Source of the DNA: JAIVJN01 sp036732565 | Lineage (GTDB): Bacteria; Acidobacteriota; Vicinamibacteria; Vicinamibacterales; UBA2999 | Assembly (NCBI GenBank): GCA_036732565.1 | Contig: DAINCF010000184.1 | Coordinates: forward strand, 1 to 12,796 | Reading direction: 5' to 3' | DNA: 12,796 nucleotides | Shown here: piece after piece, positions 1 through 6,239 of the stretch | How the letters are laid out: every line of letters begins with the position of its first letter | Position numbering within the stretch: the first letter of the stretch is position 1 | Notes under the pieces: generated by a model | What the model was told of the DNA's origin: nothing | Databases searched by the model: none | What the model saw: only the letters and a program-made list of their open reading frames with translations | Translations under genes and position numbers: made by a program

Positions 1-670
1 ATCCGCTTGACGTCAGGAGCGAGCCCGCCGCATCCCAGAAGTGCACTGCTCCTGTGATGGCGTAGTCCGCCGGGTTTTGGATCACCAGGACCGTCACCTG
101 GGTACCCGAATTGTTGAAGCGCGGGATCGAGGCCGTCGTCTCCGAGGCCCTGATGCGATACACGTCATCGCTGCCGCAGTTCACGCCACAGGCTGCGCCT
201 CTGACGACTATGTACTGGTCGGTGATGGCGCTTGCCGTGGCGTTGACAAACCGCAGACTGCGGTTCGTCAACCCGCCGGTCAGAGAGGCTGTCTGCAGCA
301 CCGTTGTGCCGTCGGCGGCGACTCGCGCAATGTGGAACGGTCTGCCCGGGATGTCGCCGGATACGGCATCGACCGCGACCTCGTATGACGAGTACGGGCG
401 TTGGCCGATGCGATACCAATCTTCGTCGGCAACGCCACCCGACAGTACGGCGAGATCGTGCCACTGTTCGGACGCGTGCATGAGCTCGTTACGTGTTGTT
501 GCCGGCGAGTTGTCGCTGTTGGTCTGAACGTCGTAGACGTCCAACGAGGCTCCGAGGGGCAACGCGAACAGGATGGACGCGGTCGAGACAAAGACGGACA
601 TCGAGGCGAGCGAGGAGCGAAGCCACGAGCGAGGACGCATGGACATCTCGTTGAGGTTAGAGCCCGTCAT
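1..670 (-). CDS. Secreted protein with PPC-like domain, C-terminus cut by window edge
   Basis: A reading frame of 223 codons runs without a stop from ATG at 670 to the left edge, so the gene continues outside the window. An ideal Shine-Dalgarno (AGGAGGT, 678-684) sits 7 bases before the start. The product begins with a basic stretch (RPRSWLR, residues 11-17) and a hydrophobic segment to about residue 38, a signal peptide with likely cleavage near LGA-S. Residues about 40-110 (ending DWYRIG...YEVAVDA) resemble the bacterial pre-peptidase C-terminal (PPC) beta-sandwich, known from exported proteins. A second beta-rich part contains two Cys (CGVNC) that could form a disulphide. The last visible part (NNSGTQVTVLVIQN, then FWDAAG) looks like another beta-sandwich repeat. 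Exported or surface location is inferred; no enzymatic motif is visible. It lies 147 bases downstream of the response regulator on the same strand. Confidence 0.82.
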   Translation of the reverse strand, partial: MTGSNLNEMSMRPRSWLRSSLASMSVFVSTASILFALPLGASLDVYDVQTNSDNSPATTRNELMHASEQWHDLAVLSGGVADEDWYRIGQRPYSSYEVAVDAVSGDIPGRPFHIARVAADGTTVLQTASLTGGLTNRSLRFVNATASAITDQYIVVRGAACGVNCGSDDVYRIRASETTASIPRFNNSGTQVTVLVIQNPADYAITGAVHFWDAAGSLLTSSG

Positions 671-677
671 ACATCAG

Positions 678-684
678 ACCTCCT
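678..684 (-). promoter_or_regulatory. Shine-Dalgarno for the left-edge secreted protein
   Basis: AGGAGGT on the minus strand, 7 bases before the ATG at 670. It decides this start over two later in-frame ATG codons (residues 9 and 11). An overlapping ATG four bases upstream opens only a five-codon frame. Confidence 0.75.
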
Positions 685-817
685 GACCGTGGCGCCCAGG
701 GATCGCTGAGCGCGATGGTTGAACCACTGCGCCGGGAGCATGGCGAGGTCCGATCTGAACGCGGACGCGCGTGCTGCGGAATCCCCTAATCAGGTAGGAG
801 CGTGGGATGCAAGCGGG

Positions 818-1462
818 CTAGCGTACGATGCGATGTCGAAGCGCCTTGGCGACAGCTTCGGACTTGGAATGCACCTGGAGCTTGGCGTAGATGCTCTTGA
901 TGTGAAAGGCGACGGTGTTGACGCTGCTGCCAAGAGCGGCCGCAGCGCTCTTGTAGCCATGTCCGTCGATCAGGAGTCTCAGTAGCCGCATTTCATGTGG
1001 GGAAAGCTGGTACGCGGTCAGCGACGGCGGTCGGAACTCGCGGAACAGCGCCACGACGCGGCTCGCCACCTCGGGCGACATCGGCGCGCCACCGCTCATC
1101 ACTTCTTCCAGACATTCCCAGAGCCGCGCCGGCGGCGTCTTCTTGAGCAGATATCCGGACGCGCCCGCACACAGCGCGTCGAAAATCCGGTCATCGTCCT
1201 CATAGATCGTTAGGGCCACGAGCTTCAGCGCCGGATGGCGGGTTTTGAGCACCCGGATGCCTTCGATGCCCGACATCCCTGGAAGCTCCAGATCCATCAC
1301 GACGATCTGCGTGGTGGCCGGCGTCACGGCAGGAAGGGCGTCTTCCATGGACCCGAAGCTGCCGCTGCAGCGGAAACCGGGGGTGTTGTCGATGAAGAAG
1401 CGAAAACCCTCGCGGATCTCCCGCTGGTCTTCGACGATTGCCACCCCGACGACGTTTTGCAT
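818..1462 (-). CDS. NarL/FixJ-type response regulator (REC + LuxR HTH)
   Basis: Cytoplasmic two-component response regulator of 214 residues, a normal length for the NarL/FixJ family. The receiver domain (about 4-120) has the acidic pair E11-D12, phospho-acceptor D57 in VVMDLELPGMSG, T85 and K107 in GYLLKK, so all phosphorylation-switch residues are present. A LuxR-type helix-turn-helix occupies about 150-212: LSPHEMRLLRLL, then recognition-helix residues SVNTVAFHIKSIYAKL. The usual LuxR opening 'LT.RE' is here LSPHE. I chose ATG at 1462 because the receiver fold begins at once; a GTG at 1510 would add 16 residues. No histidine kinase is in the window, so the signal and partner are unknown. 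The downstream secreted-protein gene on the same strand may be co-transcribed or controlled by it, but nothing shows this directly. Confidence 0.93.
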   Translation of the reverse strand: MQNVVGVAIVEDQREIREGFRFFIDNTPGFRCSGSFGSMEDALPAVTPATTQIVVMDLELPGMSGIEGIRVLKTRHPALKLVALTIYEDDDRIFDALCAGASGYLLKKTPPARLWECLEEVMSGGAPMSPEVASRVVALFREFRPPSLTAYQLSPHEMRLLRLLIDGHGYKSAAAALGSSVNTVAFHIKSIYAKLQVHSKSEAVAKALRHRIVR

Positions 1463-1519
1463 GATGTCTGGTCTGACCGCGCAGCGAGTGTAGCCCTCCG
1501 GCGCGGACACGTCATCTAC

Positions 1520-1660
1520 CTATTCGAGTAGCGCGCGCGCGTGGTCCACGAGAATGCGGCGCATCACCCGCGCGGACACGGCGAGGAAGTGCGCGCGGTC
1601 GTGCCAGGCGACTGCCATGCCGTCGACCAGGCGGACATAGGCAGCGCTGGCTGTCCTCGG
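1520..1660 (-). pseudogene. Remnant of ECF-type RNA polymerase sigma factor
   Basis: A 46-codon frame lies between TGA (1661-1663) and TAG (1520-1522) with no usable start. It contains AYVRLVD, then WHDRAHFLAVSA, then VMRRILVDHARA. This is the conserved region 2 pattern of the ECF sigma factors of the TIGR02999 type ('AYLRLV...W.NRAHFFA.AA..MRRILVDHARAR'), which are common in Acidobacteriota and often linked to Ser/Thr kinases. Intact members are about 180-200 residues; here similarity stops right after HARA (then LLE-stop) and nothing of region 4 is found downstream. It is therefore a stump left by deletion or recombination. It sits between the outer-membrane protein gene and the response regulator, on the same strand. 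The family assignment is from memory of the motif. Confidence 0.72.
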
Positions 1661-1672
1661 TCATCGACCGGG

Positions 1673-2227
1673 TCAGAATCGCCATGCGAGGCCGCCGCGG
1701 ACGGGCCCGAACCCGCCTGCGTCCGGCTCCCCGCGTCGGCTTTGGAACATGAACCGGATGTCCGCGAACGCACTCAGGTGTTCGGTCACCAGCACGCGGA
1801 CGCCAAAGCCGGGGAACTGCAGCGTGACCTTATGCGTGACGCGGTTGGGGAAGAACTCGTTCACGTGTGGGCGCGACACCCCGCGGCCGACGCCGGCGAT
1901 CACGTATGGCGAGATGCGCTTGTAGGTGACGGGCACGTAGCGAAACTCGCCGCTAATGAACCTGGTGGTGGCGCCGCGGCTCGCCGAATAGCCGGCGTCG
2001 AAGAACGTCACTTCCGTCGGCACGTAGCTGCGCTCCGCGTTGACCACGACACCGAAGCGCTCGCCGAACGAGACACCGAGCGAGAGCGACTGGGCGTCGC
2101 CGCCATCGCCGATGTGCGAGCCGATCGCTCCCTGGACACTGACGCTGAGGCCGGTTCCCTGACCAGCCGCGACTGCGGACGAGACGAATGACAGCACCGT
2201 GACCGCGAACAGCAGTCGCACGTTCAT
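1673..2227 (-). CDS. Small outer-membrane beta-barrel protein
   Basis: The product (184 residues) starts with a short signal peptide: MNVR, a hydrophobic core, and AVA-AG giving likely cleavage after residue 20. The mature part is an alternation of short amphipathic strands rich in Gly, Val, Phe and Tyr (for example FGVVVNAERSY, FISGEFRYVPV, YVIAGVGRG, FGVRVLVTEHLSAFADIRF) and ends GGLAWRF. A terminal Phe is the classic signal recognised by the BAM assembly machinery. Size and pattern fit an eight-stranded OmpA/OmpX/opacity-type barrel. ATG at 2227 is preferred over ATG at 2245: it gives a tighter signal peptide and has GGGGAAG 9 bases upstream. No peptidoglycan-binding OmpA domain is present, so its role (adhesion, barrier or structural) cannot be told. 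It is transcribed divergently from the secreted protein at 2724. Confidence 0.85.
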   Translation of the reverse strand: MNVRLLFAVTVLSFVSSAVAAGQGTGLSVSVQGAIGSHIGDGGDAQSLSLGVSFGERFGVVVNAERSYVPTEVTFFDAGYSASRGATTRFISGEFRYVPVTYKRISPYVIAGVGRGVSRPHVNEFFPNRVTHKVTLQFPGFGVRVLVTEHLSAFADIRFMFQSRRGEPDAGGFGPVRGGLAWRF

Positions 2228-2723
2228 GAAAGGCGTCTTCCCCATGTTCAGGAATGTGCAACCAAGCGGTCCGCCGGCTCACGGCGTCAGCGCTTAACGG
2301 GGGGATCGCCTCAGTGCTTGCCGAGGACTTGTTGGTGGAGAGGATGTCTGCAGGGCGAGCTGGTGGACACCGGGACGATCCCAGCACCACCGAAGCCAGG
2401 GAGGGCACGGTCGAAGTAGTCGACCTGTCGGGGCCCAGGCGCGAGGCTCGCGATCTTGCGGTCGTTCAAGAGGGATCGGCGGCATGGTCTGCTCGAACTT
2501 CGGCAAGCACTGCCACCGCCCTGTGCGCTATCGAACAGCCCGCAGCCGCTCCGTTGCGTAGGATCTAGCGCTCGAGCCAACCTAGCGATCGGCGTGGCAA
2601 TCCCCGATCGAGCGTGTCGCCATCCGAGCCAGAGCGACACCTGATGGCTGGCAAGACGAGAGCGGCGGCGTCCCTCTGGTGGCAACCGAACAACGCGGTC
2701 CGACGCGTGCGCGAGGAGATCCC
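2228..2723. other. Divergent spacer with integrase remnant
   Basis: This is the 496-base gap between the divergently transcribed barrel protein and the plus-strand secreted protein. Beyond the integrase remnant at 2391-2485 I see no intact gene, tRNA or clear repeat. Promoters for both flanking genes must lie here, but no convincing -35/-10 pair stands out. Confidence 0.5.
2391..2485 (-). pseudogene. Frameshifted N-terminus of a tyrosine recombinase (integrase)
   Basis: On the minus strand, ATG at 2485 starts MPPIP; after a shift of one base the frame reads LNDRKIASLAPGPRQ, then VDYFDRALPGFG. This is the arm-binding N-terminus of phage/island-type tyrosine integrases ('LTD..I..LKPG.RQ.DY.D..LPGFG.RVS'). 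Removing a single T from CTCTTGAAC would restore one continuous frame from the ATG. Similarity stops at LPGFG, where intact integrases continue LRVS; the roughly 350 catalytic-domain residues with the R-H-R-Y set are absent. It is therefore a dead stump, a sign that an integrative element once inserted here. No attachment-site repeat could be recognised. The family call is from motif memory. Confidence 0.68.
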
Positions 2724-3770
2724 ATGCTGCGAACTATGATCGTACGTCGGGCGTGTCGGTACGTCGCGTTGATGGCGGGGTTCGCGTTGCTGCCGCCGAC
2801 GGTGCTGGCCGCACAGCCGATTACGACCCTTCGCTGGCAGACGCAACCGTTCTGCAACGTCCTCACGCTCGCCATCAGCCTCACCGGCGCCGGTTATCGG
2901 CTCGAAGGGACCGACGATCACTGCGGCGCACCGACACCGGCCTCCGTCATCGGGATGGCCTTTCCCAACGCCGATGGCTCGATTGGGGTGGGAGTGACGA
3001 TCGTCTCACCCGGTGCGGCCGTCTTACATCTCGACGCGACGATCGTGCTCACTGCGGGCTTCAATGGCACCTGGCATGACACCGTTGGGCGTAGCGGCAT
3101 GTGGCTGTTTACACCAGGCGCTGGAGTTGGCGGTCCGCTTCGGCCCGTCGTCGGCCCAGTGAGCTATGGATCGGTGTTGACGCAGCCCACTGGCGCGTCG
3201 GACCGCGGTCTATCCGTGACCGTGACGAGCGACACTGGCACCGCGAACGACGCGGCGGGCGTGTATGGGCGGTTCGGCGCGCCTATTGCTCCTCTGGAGT
3301 CGGCTGCGCCCGCTGGTGTGCGTGGAGACAGTGGTGCCAATGTGGGCGTGTACGGGTTGTCGGCCACGGGCTTCGGCGTCGCGGGTGGTGCGCAAACGGG
3401 TGTCGGCGTGCAAGGCTATGCGGTCGCAGGCGCCGGAAGCATTGGGGTCCAGGCGGTGCACACCGCCGGAGGCACCGCGCTCGAGATCAACAACGGCACC
3501 ATCAAGGTAGCGGGTGAGGTGCGCGCGGCCTTCTCGCTCCCTGGCCCGTTTCTGGGAGGAGCAGGAGGAGGAAATAGCGTCTGTACGCAGATTGACCATC
3601 TTTTGACCAACGGCGATCCCTACGCGTTGCTGTTTGTAACCTCGCAGTCCAGCGGGACCGGCTTGTCGGTGAAATATGGTGGCTTGAGCGGCGGCTCCTC
3701 GTACTGGGCCATATGCAATACAGGCTTGACGATCGCAGGCGCCGTAAATGTGCTCGTGATCAAGCAATAG
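2724..3770 (+). CDS. Secreted protein with G-V-x-G repeats
   Basis: The product has 348 residues. ATG at 2724 follows AGGAG (2714-2718) by 5 bases, which decides this start over an upstream in-frame one at 2679. Residues 1-29 are a signal peptide (MLRTMIVRR, hydrophobic core, cleavage near VLA-AQ). Residues about 32-150 form a beta-rich globular domain with two Cys (FCNVLTL and DHCGAP), ending in a FTPGAG motif. From about residue 179 comes a Gly-rich repeat zone with GVYG, GVRG, GVYG, GVAG, GVGVQG and IGVQA spaced 10-16 residues apart, of the kind that builds elongated beta-helical stalks. The C-terminal quarter has two more Cys (SVCTQ and AICNT). I recall similar secreted proteins of unknown function from Acidobacteriota but know no activity. 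A surface fibre or shaft is inference. The next gene follows 34 bases later. Confidence 0.85.
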   Translation: MLRTMIVRRACRYVALMAGFALLPPTVLAAQPITTLRWQTQPFCNVLTLAISLTGAGYRLEGTDDHCGAPTPASVIGMAFPNADGSIGVGVTIVSPGAAVLHLDATIVLTAGFNGTWHDTVGRSGMWLFTPGAGVGGPLRPVVGPVSYGSVLTQPTGASDRGLSVTVTSDTGTANDAAGVYGRFGAPIAPLESAAPAGVRGDSGANVGVYGLSATGFGVAGGAQTGVGVQGYAVAGAGSIGVQAVHTAGGTALEINNGTIKVAGEVRAAFSLPGPFLGGAGGGNSVCTQIDHLLTNGDPYALLFVTSQSSGTGLSVKYGGLSGGSSYWAICNTGLTIAGAVNVLVIKQ

Positions 3771-3804
3771 GGACTCGACACGATGAGCGACAAAGACGTA
3801 GCCG

Positions 3805-4077
3805 ATGGCGTCGTCTGACTGGTGGGACAGCGCGCACGTGCCGGCGCCCAGAGGATCAGAGCCGGCGCGCGTCGAGCACGTGCTGTGGACGCTTCGCAAG
3901 ACGGGACGGACAGCAGAGGCGCGCGTCCCTGCTCACCCGCACGGCCAAGAGCTACGCTTCCTCGTCGACGGCGAGCTGGTATGGTCGGAAGCTTTTCGAC
4001 CTGGACGCGGCACTGTATTGGGCGAGGTGGCCGAGCCGAAACGCGTCGAGTTTCAAGAGCGCGGGTGGACGCCGTGA
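3805..4077 (+). CDS. Small conserved-type hypothetical protein (90 aa)
   Basis: The product is soluble, with no signal peptide or membrane segment. The core reads LRKTGRTAEARVPAHPHG, then ELRFLVDGELVWSEAF, and after a spacer AEPKRVEFQERGW. This beta-beta-alpha layout (a charged 'x-ELRxxxDGExxxSxxF' hairpin then a helix ending in GW) resembles many 70-90 residue orphan proteins of acidobacterial genomes, from memory; no function is known to me. It begins 34 bases after the secreted-protein gene and overlaps the next start by GTGA. The Shine-Dalgarno is weak. An 11-codon frame (3783-3818, ATG after AGGGA) overlaps its start and could couple its translation to the gene before. Coding is supported by G/C-biased third positions. 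Confidence 0.62.
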   Translation: MASSDWWDSAHVPAPRGSEPARVEHVLWTLRKTGRTAEARVPAHPHGQELRFLVDGELVWSEAFRPGRGTVLGEVAEPKRVEFQERGWTP

Positions 4078-4193
4078 GCCAACGTCGAACTTCACGCCTC
4101 GCATTGGTGTTCGTGGTGCTATGCGTCATCGCCATTTTCGTGCTCGGCCCGCGCGCCCTCATGTGGCTGTTCGGCATCGCAGAGGCACGTTGA
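4074..4193 (+). CDS. 39-residue single-span membrane protein
   Basis: GTG at 4074 overlaps the stop of the 90-residue gene as GTGA, a standard translational-coupling arrangement. The product has a basic N-terminus (SQRRTSR), one long hydrophobic helix (about residues 9-33, with LVFVVLCVIAIFVLG and then LMWLFGI) and a short tail (AEAR). The positive-inside rule predicts the N-terminus in the cytoplasm. It is too short for family assignment. The overlap suggests that it works with, or anchors, the 90-residue protein; that is inference. Confidence 0.55.
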   Translation: MSQRRTSRLALVFVVLCVIAIFVLGPRALMWLFGIAEAR

Positions 4194-4238
4194 TCGCGGA
4201 TCTGGACCTGGCTGTGCTCTGGATCTACCATCCGCCGA

Positions 4239-4544
4239 ATGGCCCAAACGCTCGAAGAGTCTTGGCCGCTCGTCCTCCGTCACTTCGAGGACGTCGTGCG
4301 CGTGCTCGACACACGGCCGACGGCCCTGCGACGGAAGGTGTCTCGTCGCGACCTGCTCCAAGACTGCCGCGACACTCGCGACATCAGCATCCTTGCCGCC
4401 GAAGCACGACGTCTCACCATCCGTCATCAGCGGGATTCTCGCGCGGCCGGTCAAGGTGGCTCGCGCCTGCGAGCGTGCGCAGGCCGCCGTACCCGCCACG
4501 GCCGCGGAAGACCGTCACCGTCTCAGTGCCGGCCGTTCCGATGA
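4239..4544 (+). CDS. Hypothetical protein, possibly frameshifted near its end
   Basis: The frame begins MAQTLEESWPLVLRHFEDVV and continues as amphipathic, probably helical sequence (LRRKVSRRDLLQDC, DISILAAEARRL) to about residue 65. In this part third codon positions are clearly G/C-rich and second positions A/T-rich, as in real genes. The remaining third (about 4440-4544) becomes Arg/Gly-rich and loses this pattern, which suggests that the true end was lost to a frameshift or that the frame simply runs on past it. Its stop overlaps an ATG at 4541 (ATGA) inside the ribbon-helix-helix frame. I do not recognise a family. Its place upstream of a DNA-binding antitoxin-like gene would fit either partner of a small regulatory pair, without proof. 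Confidence 0.4.
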   Translation: MAQTLEESWPLVLRHFEDVVRVLDTRPTALRRKVSRRDLLQDCRDTRDISILAAEARRLTIRHQRDSRAAGQGGSRLRACAGRRTRHGRGRPSPSQCRPFR

Positions 4545-4714
4545 CCCTCGTCCGCGACATCGACGCAAGGGCCATGATGCGCGGGCAGGCCCGCCGGGAG
4601 GCAGCGATCGAACTCTGGAAGGTGGGCCTGGACGTCCTGTCGGCGCGCGGCGAGAAGCAGGCGGCGCGCCAGGTTGTTCGGCGTGCGCGCCGCCGCAAGA
4701 CGGCCAGCTCGTAG
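4475..4714 (+). CDS. Ribbon-helix-helix (CopG/Arc-type) DNA-binding protein
   Basis: With GTG at 4475 the product has 79 residues. Residues 13-19 (TVTVSVP) form the DNA-contacting beta strand, 24-34 (TLVRDIDARAM) helix one, RGQ the turn, and 39-55 (ARREAAIELWKVGLDVL) helix two: the layout of ribbon-helix-helix repressors ('VTVSVP..L...LDA.A...G.SR.EA...L..GL'). A basic tail (VVRRARRRK) follows. RHH dimers usually repress their own operon, often as antitoxins. The start is uncertain: GTG 4475 and GTG 4526 lack a good Shine-Dalgarno, while ATG 4541 is coupled by ATGA to the previous frame but would remove the DNA-binding strand, so I keep the longer form. No recognisable toxin accompanies it. 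Confidence 0.6.
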   Translation: MRRPPYPPRPRKTVTVSVPAVPMTLVRDIDARAMMRGQARREAAIELWKVGLDVLSARGEKQAARQVVRRARRRKTASS

Positions 4715-4730
4715 GATCTCGGCCAGCTAA

Positions 4731-4770
4731 GGCACCGTCACGACGACCTGATCCGATTCTCGACGGTGCC
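4731..4770. terminator. 9-bp inverted repeat between convergent frames
   Basis: GGCACCGTC (4731-4739) and GACGGTGCC (4762-4770) are perfect reverse complements around a 22-base loop. They lie just after the RHH stop (4714) and just before the minus-strand stop at 4774, the usual place of a bidirectional terminator. There is no T-run on either side, so factor-independent termination is doubtful; an operator is the alternative. Confidence 0.4.
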
Positions 4771-4773
4771 ACC

Positions 4774-4998
4774 TCACCGACGCTCAATGGCAACTATGCG
4801 TCCGGTCCGAACTCGGTCGTGACTCCAATTCTTGAAGCGCGTGCAAACTGTATTCGTCTCGGAATAGAACTCGATACCCTCAAATCTTGCCCAATCTACT
4901 CGGCATGACCCAGCCGTCTTGCCGTCACCGCAGGCTCGGAAATCGACGAGATATGGCGGGTCAGCGGTGCCCTCGCCCATTTCCGCCAGAATATCCAC
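4774..4998 (-). CDS. Small hypothetical protein, probably a truncated or decayed gene
   Basis: The minus-strand frame from GTG 4998 gives 74 residues. It is open up to 5040, where the codons before GTG read GLTDRD and still look like protein. The sequence has four Cys (RACGDG, SCRVD, TVCTRF region) and aromatic-rich stretches (YLVDFRA, GIEFYSE) with balanced composition, unlike the Arg-rich shadow frames around it. No family is recognised. Upstream, a strong Shine-Dalgarno with ATG (5156) leads into different frames, one of which encodes a hydrophobic stretch (RLAVFAVVWVV). One reading is an exported protein whose N-terminal part is now out of frame. The inverted repeat just beyond its stop is weak support that it is, or was, a gene. 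Confidence 0.35.
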   Translation of the reverse strand: MDILAEMGEGTADPPYLVDFRACGDGKTAGSCRVDWARFEGIEFYSETNTVCTRFKNWSHDRVRTGRIVAIERR

Positions 4999-5572
4999 GT
5001 CTCGGTCCGTCAGTCCGGGTGGCAGCGCAACACACGCCTGTCACATCCTGTCCCTACCGTGAACGCCGGTCCCCTGTCACCACCCAGACGACCGCAAAGA
5101 CCGCAAGCCGTATGCTCGTTGATCCCGTTGCCACATCCGCGGGCAGTGCGGCGCATAAAGTTCTCCTCGCGCTGATTGTCCTCAGCTTGCGAGATAAAAC
5201 TTCTAGCAAGCAATCCCGGATCGCACGAGCGAACGGCGCGAGTTCGATGGCGACGCGAGTCGCCGCCTCGGCAAGCAGTTCGCAAATGGATTGGCGGCGA
5301 CCGATAACAGCGCCATTGTCAACCCGCGCCTCGCGTGAACCGCTGCCGTAGCGGGCGTTCAAGTCGTTGCCGATGAAGCGTAACCGCGTCGGCGGCTCTT
5401 CCGCGATTCCGACTGCCGCTAGGAACCTACAGCTAAACCGGGCAGCTCTGGCCGGGCGCGGGTCGCCGGCACGGATGTTTCGGCAGCGAAGGTGAGTTGC
5501 CCCCTCAGAGCAACAGCCGTCCCGAAAGGGTGCCGGGGAGACCGTCTAAATGAGAGCCAATCTAGGGCCGAT
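4999..5572. other. Region without a supportable intact gene
   Basis: Minus-strand frames here contain protein-like pieces, for example RLRFIGNDLNARYGSG and ICELLAEAATRVAIELAPFA (about 5230-5390), without a convincing start or end. A minus-strand AGGAGAA (5161-5167) sits 4 bases before ATG 5156, but the following 48-codon frame (to 5010) is Cys/Gly/Arg-rich and unlike a normal protein. I read the stretch as decayed coding sequence of unknown family. Confidence 0.4.
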
Positions 5573-5963
5573 TCAGAGCCAGACCGCTTGTCCCGAAACG
5601 GGGTGGTTCTGGGACGCGGAAGCCGCGGTTTCGTTGTTGATTTCCTGAGAGGAGACGATGAGCACACGTGCACCCTTACGGTGTGTGTCGTCAATCGGAT
5701 CGAGGTAGGGTGCTCCAAAGCATTGCTGCACCTGAACGAAGATCGTTCCTGCGCCGCTCCCGCTGACAATAGTTTCCCCGTTATACGGTCGGCTTGGCGA
5801 CCACCGCGAAATTCGTGTGCTGGCCCCTCGAGTCAGGCCTCCACATCACGATGTCCTTCCCTTGCTCGAGAGTGCCACCATGATGGTGCTGAACATCGCG
5901 TTAGCCCATGCGGTGACAAGGGATAAAGCTCTCTGTTCGAAGCTCAGATTCCGTGAGCCGCAT
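5573..5963 (-). pseudogene. Decayed Mrr-like / PD-(D/E)XK nuclease domain protein
   Basis: From ATG 5963 the minus strand reads MRLTESELRTESFIPCHRMG, then a TAA stop (5901-5903), then in the same frame RDVQHHHGGTLEQGKDIVMW, and later TNFAVVAK before a second stop at 5781-5783. The frame two bases off carries on with GSGAGTIFVQVQQCFGAPY, then LDPIDD and GARVLIVSSQEINNE, to TGA 5573. Joined, these pieces look like one domain: 'MGY.DV..HGG..E.GKDIV......NFAVVAK...QV.Q.FGAPY.DP......VIVSS.EI..E'. GKD followed by a hydrophobic strand ending in K matches the active-site spacing of Mrr-type restriction endonuclease folds. The first stop probably replaced Tyr (TAT/TAC to TAA) in 'MGYRDV'. With a nonsense codon and a frameshift the gene is dead. 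Family assignment is from motif memory; any C-terminal domains are not identified. Confidence 0.6.
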
Positions 5964-6165
5964 GATTGCTTCGCGTGTCCACACACAAATCGGCCCCCGG
6001 CGAAATCGGTGGACTCGTGGGGCAGAGACCGGGCGTCCCAGCCGCAGAACCGAGTTCCCGCTAAAGTCCCGGACGCAGACCCCGACCATCGTCGCCAGGC
6101 ATCGTGCAAATTTCCCCGGACCTATTTCTATACTGTAGAGCTGGCGCTGGTTTTGCGCCGGTTCC

Positions 6166-6177
6166 ATTCGATCGAAT
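6166..6177. repeat. Perfect 12-bp palindrome
   Basis: ATTCGATCGAAT is a perfect palindrome, 62 bases before the ATG at 6240. It could be an operator half-site pair or chance; no second copy was noticed. The surrounding 5964-6239 holds no gene I can support. Confidence 0.3.
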
Positions 6178-6239
6178 CCCATGGTCCGCGGAGGACACAA
6201 AATGTTCTTCTCGGTCGTCTGGGACGTACGATACCCACC

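Noticed and set aside
607..635. Direct repeat CGAGCGAGGA (607-616 and 626-635)
   Set aside because: Lies in the signal-peptide codons for Arg/Ser/Leu and is explained by codon bias; only two copies.
1541..2191. Plus-strand 216-codon frame opposite the barrel protein
   Set aside because: Shadow of the minus-strand gene, which has a signal peptide, strand pattern and terminal Phe; the plus frame has no domain and an unnatural His/Arg/Ala-rich composition.
3713..4714. Plus-strand 333-codon frame through the small-gene cluster
   Set aside because: Arg/Pro/Ser-rich and low in hydrophobics until its last 80 codons, which are the RHH gene; the rest is an out-of-frame reading of other genes.
6106..6134. 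Promoter with TATACT at 6129-6134
   Set aside because: The -10 is good but the -35 at 17-base spacing (TGCAAA) is poor, and the gene it would serve is a remnant.
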